NCBI GenBank assembly: GCA_017614625.1
Contig: JAGABK010000170.1
Coordinates: 1-7,655, forward strand
Length of the DNA: 7,655 nucleotides
Direction of reading: 5' to 3'
Origin: Spirochaetales bacterium
GTDB lineage: Bacteria; Spirochaetota; Spirochaetia; Sphaerochaetales; Sphaerochaetaceae
Position numbers and translations under genes: made by a program. The notes beneath the pieces are model-generated. The model made no database searches. It saw only the letters and a list, made by a program, of their open reading frames with translations, and was not told where the DNA came from. Shown one piece after another: positions 7,059 to 7,655 of the stretch; positions within the stretch are counted from its first letter, which is position 1; every line of letters starts with the position of its first letter.

Positions 7059-7093
7059 TGTCATCTGCACCCCAAGTCCATACACCGTGGACT
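7052..7093 (-). promoter_or_regulatory. Candidate antisequestor hairpin plus upstream stem-loop in btuF leader
   Basis: GGGGT (7073-7069) can pair with ACCCC (7056-7052) around a 12-nt loop. That ACCCC is the same stretch that otherwise masks the SD, so the two foldings are mutually exclusive and this one frees the SD. Just upstream, AGTCCA and TGGACT (7093-7088 with 7080-7075) form a 6-bp stem with loop CGGTGTA, in the place where many cobalamin riboswitches carry the hairpin that kisses L5. I could not find a convincing complement to the P5 loop. Confidence 0.5.
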
Positions 7094-7118
7094 AGCCATA
7101 CAGGCCGACAGGTCAACA

Positions 7119-7273
7119 GCCCAAGAGGTCTCCTGGCTCGAAGGGGCTTCTGCCGCGCCTTCCCGGTTTCCCAGTGGCATTGTTGCGGCAGCATACCTTC
7201 CTACAGTGGCGGGACCGCACCGGCTTCCGTCCGGTTTCCCTTTGGAAATGCGTATGCCTTTCCTTGCTTGGGC
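7119..7273 (-). promoter_or_regulatory. Cobalamin riboswitch aptamer
   Basis: Minus-strand RNA upstream of btuF with the full set of conserved elements of the B12 element. P1 is GCCCAAG (7273-7267) with CTTGGGC (7125-7119), seven perfect pairs. An inner stem GCATAC (7257-7252) pairs with GTATGC (7196-7191) and encloses GGGAAACCGG and the conserved GGTCCCGCCACTGTAGG (7216 downward). Another stem TGCCGC (7190-7185) pairs with GCGGCA (7156-7151) and encloses GCCACTGGGAAACCGGGAAGG. The B12-box core AGCCAGGAGACC is at 7138-7127. It senses adenosyl- or another cobalamin and represses downstream uptake genes. The predicted transcription start lies about 3 nt before P1, so the aptamer is the very 5' end of the messenger. 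Confidence 0.93.
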
Positions 7274-7282
7274 CTCGGTTGA

Positions 7283-7312
7283 ATCTTATTTTCTGTCCGT
7301 CCTTGATGTCAA
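7283..7312 (-). promoter_or_regulatory. Promoter of the riboswitch-btuFCD transcript
   Basis: Minus strand: a perfect consensus TTGACA (7312-7307), an 18-nt spacer, and TAAGAT (7288-7283). The predicted start is near 7276, immediately before the riboswitch P1 stem. This agreement between promoter and aptamer supports both calls. Its -35 shares bases with the divergent rnhA -35. Confidence 0.7.
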
Positions 7313-7314
7313 GG
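7301..7314. repeat. 14-bp inverted repeat containing both divergent -35 elements
   Basis: CCTTGATGTCAAGG: six-base arms CCTTGA / TCAAGG around TG. One arm supplies TTGA for the rnhA promoter on the plus strand and the other supplies TTGACA for btuF on the minus strand. It may be only the geometry of two abutting -35 boxes, or an operator. Confidence 0.6.
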
Positions 7315-7331
7315 CACCGATATTGTAATAT
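7303..7331 (+). promoter_or_regulatory. Candidate promoter of rnhA
   Basis: TTGATG (7303-7308), a 17-nt spacer and TAATAT (7326-7331). Seven nucleotides then lead to the ATG at 7339, so transcription should start at or within a base of the start codon. No SD lies between. Confidence 0.5.
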
Positions 7332-7332
7332 C
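7319..7332. repeat. 14-bp inverted repeat over the rnhA -10 region
   Basis: GATATTGTAATATC: six-base arms GATATT / AATATC around GT, covering the rnhA -10. It could be an operator, or chance in AT-rich promoter DNA. Confidence 0.4.
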
Positions 7333-7338
7333 AGATTC

Positions 7339-7655
7339 ATGCAGAGCATCGAAATATTCACAGACGGCGGCTGTTCGGGCAATCCCGGACCCGGGGGATG
7401 GGCCTACGTCGCCCTTTCCGATGGGAAGATGGTCTCCTGCTCCAGCGGAGGGGAGGCCCGGACAACGAACAACAGGATGGAGCTCACGGCCGTGATCCAC
7501 GCCATAGAGGACGCCTCGCTTCTCGGAGCGTCGGAGATAGTCCTGTTCACGGACAGCCAGTACGTGAAGAACGGAATCACCGTCTGGATCAACTCCTGGA
7601 AAAAGAACGGCTGGAAGACGGCCTCAAAGGACCCGGTGAAGAACAGGGAGCTCTG
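7339..7655 (+). CDS. rnhA: Ribonuclease HI, C-terminus cut by the window edge
   Basis: Cytoplasmic endonuclease that degrades the RNA strand of RNA-DNA hybrids. 105 codons are visible. The N-terminal IFTDGGCSGNPGPGGWA is the family signature with catalytic Asp9; the next catalytic residues are Glu48 in NNRMELTAVIHAIE and Asp72 in FTDSQYVKNGI. The handle-region segment WINSWKKNGWKTASKDPVKNREL, typical of bacterial RNase HI, follows. The fourth catalytic Asp and the His-containing loop lie past the edge. The start is fixed by the position of TDGG near residue 8 and there is no SD. It is divergent from btuF. Confidence 0.95.
   Translation, partial: MQSIEIFTDGGCSGNPGPGGWAYVALSDGKMVSCSSGGEARTTNNRMELTAVIHAIEDASLLGASEIVLFTDSQYVKNGITVWINSWKKNGWKTASKDPVKNREL

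Noticed and set aside
7027..7194. N-terminal extension of the binding protein starting at ATG 7194
   Set aside because: It would put the riboswitch inside the coding region and bury the signal peptide; ATG 7026 has an AAGGAGG at ideal spacing.

Overview
The window looks like chromosomal DNA from a bacterium of moderately high GC content. The Shine-Dalgarno (SD) motifs, sigma-70-like promoters, cobalamin riboswitch and RNase HI are all bacterial. A host-associated spirochaete (Sphaerochaeta/Treponema-like) is my best guess, from the flavour of the membrane protein at 3032-3808 and the acyl-CoA ligase / E2-like pair. That is inference, and no marker gene in the window settles it. There is no sign of a mobile element, CRISPR array, tRNA or rRNA.

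Layout. (1) 1-2171, minus strand: an E2-like CAT-fold protein followed after 15 bp by an AMP-forming acyl-CoA synthetase that runs off the left edge. The E2-like protein keeps the acyltransferase fold signature but has Glu where the catalytic His belongs. (2) 2244-2981, plus strand: an exonuclease III / AP endonuclease, transcribed divergently from the first unit. (3) 3032-4405, plus strand: a two-gene unit of a multi-pass membrane protein with a soluble C-terminal tail and a CYTH-domain protein. (4) 4415-7026, minus strand: a complete ABC importer (binding protein, permease, ATPase) of the FecCD/BtuC type, convergent with unit 3 and separated from it by only 9 bp. (5) 7027-7338: a regulatory region of about 312 bp with a cobalamin riboswitch, a hairpin masking the ribosome-binding site, and two divergent promoters whose -35 elements overlap. 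(6) 7339 to the right edge, plus strand: the start of RNase HI.

How it works together. The riboswitch identifies the importer as a corrinoid (vitamin B12) uptake system, btuFCD. In the model drawn from the sequence, a promoter at about 7283-7312 starts the RNA immediately before the aptamer P1 stem. The leader then folds either into an SD-masking hairpin, giving low BtuF translation when cobalamin is bound, or into a competing hairpin that frees the SD. The other genes (DNA repair, RNase H, CYTH, acyl-CoA ligase) have no evident pathway link to B12.

The observations most worth a second look are the His-to-Glu change in the E2-like protein, the fully readable riboswitch expression platform, the overlapping divergent -35s at btuF/rnhA, and two or three genes whose -10 box sits 6-7 nt before the ATG, which suggests leaderless transcripts. 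No wholly new system is evident. The E2-like/ligase pair is the best candidate for undescribed biochemistry.
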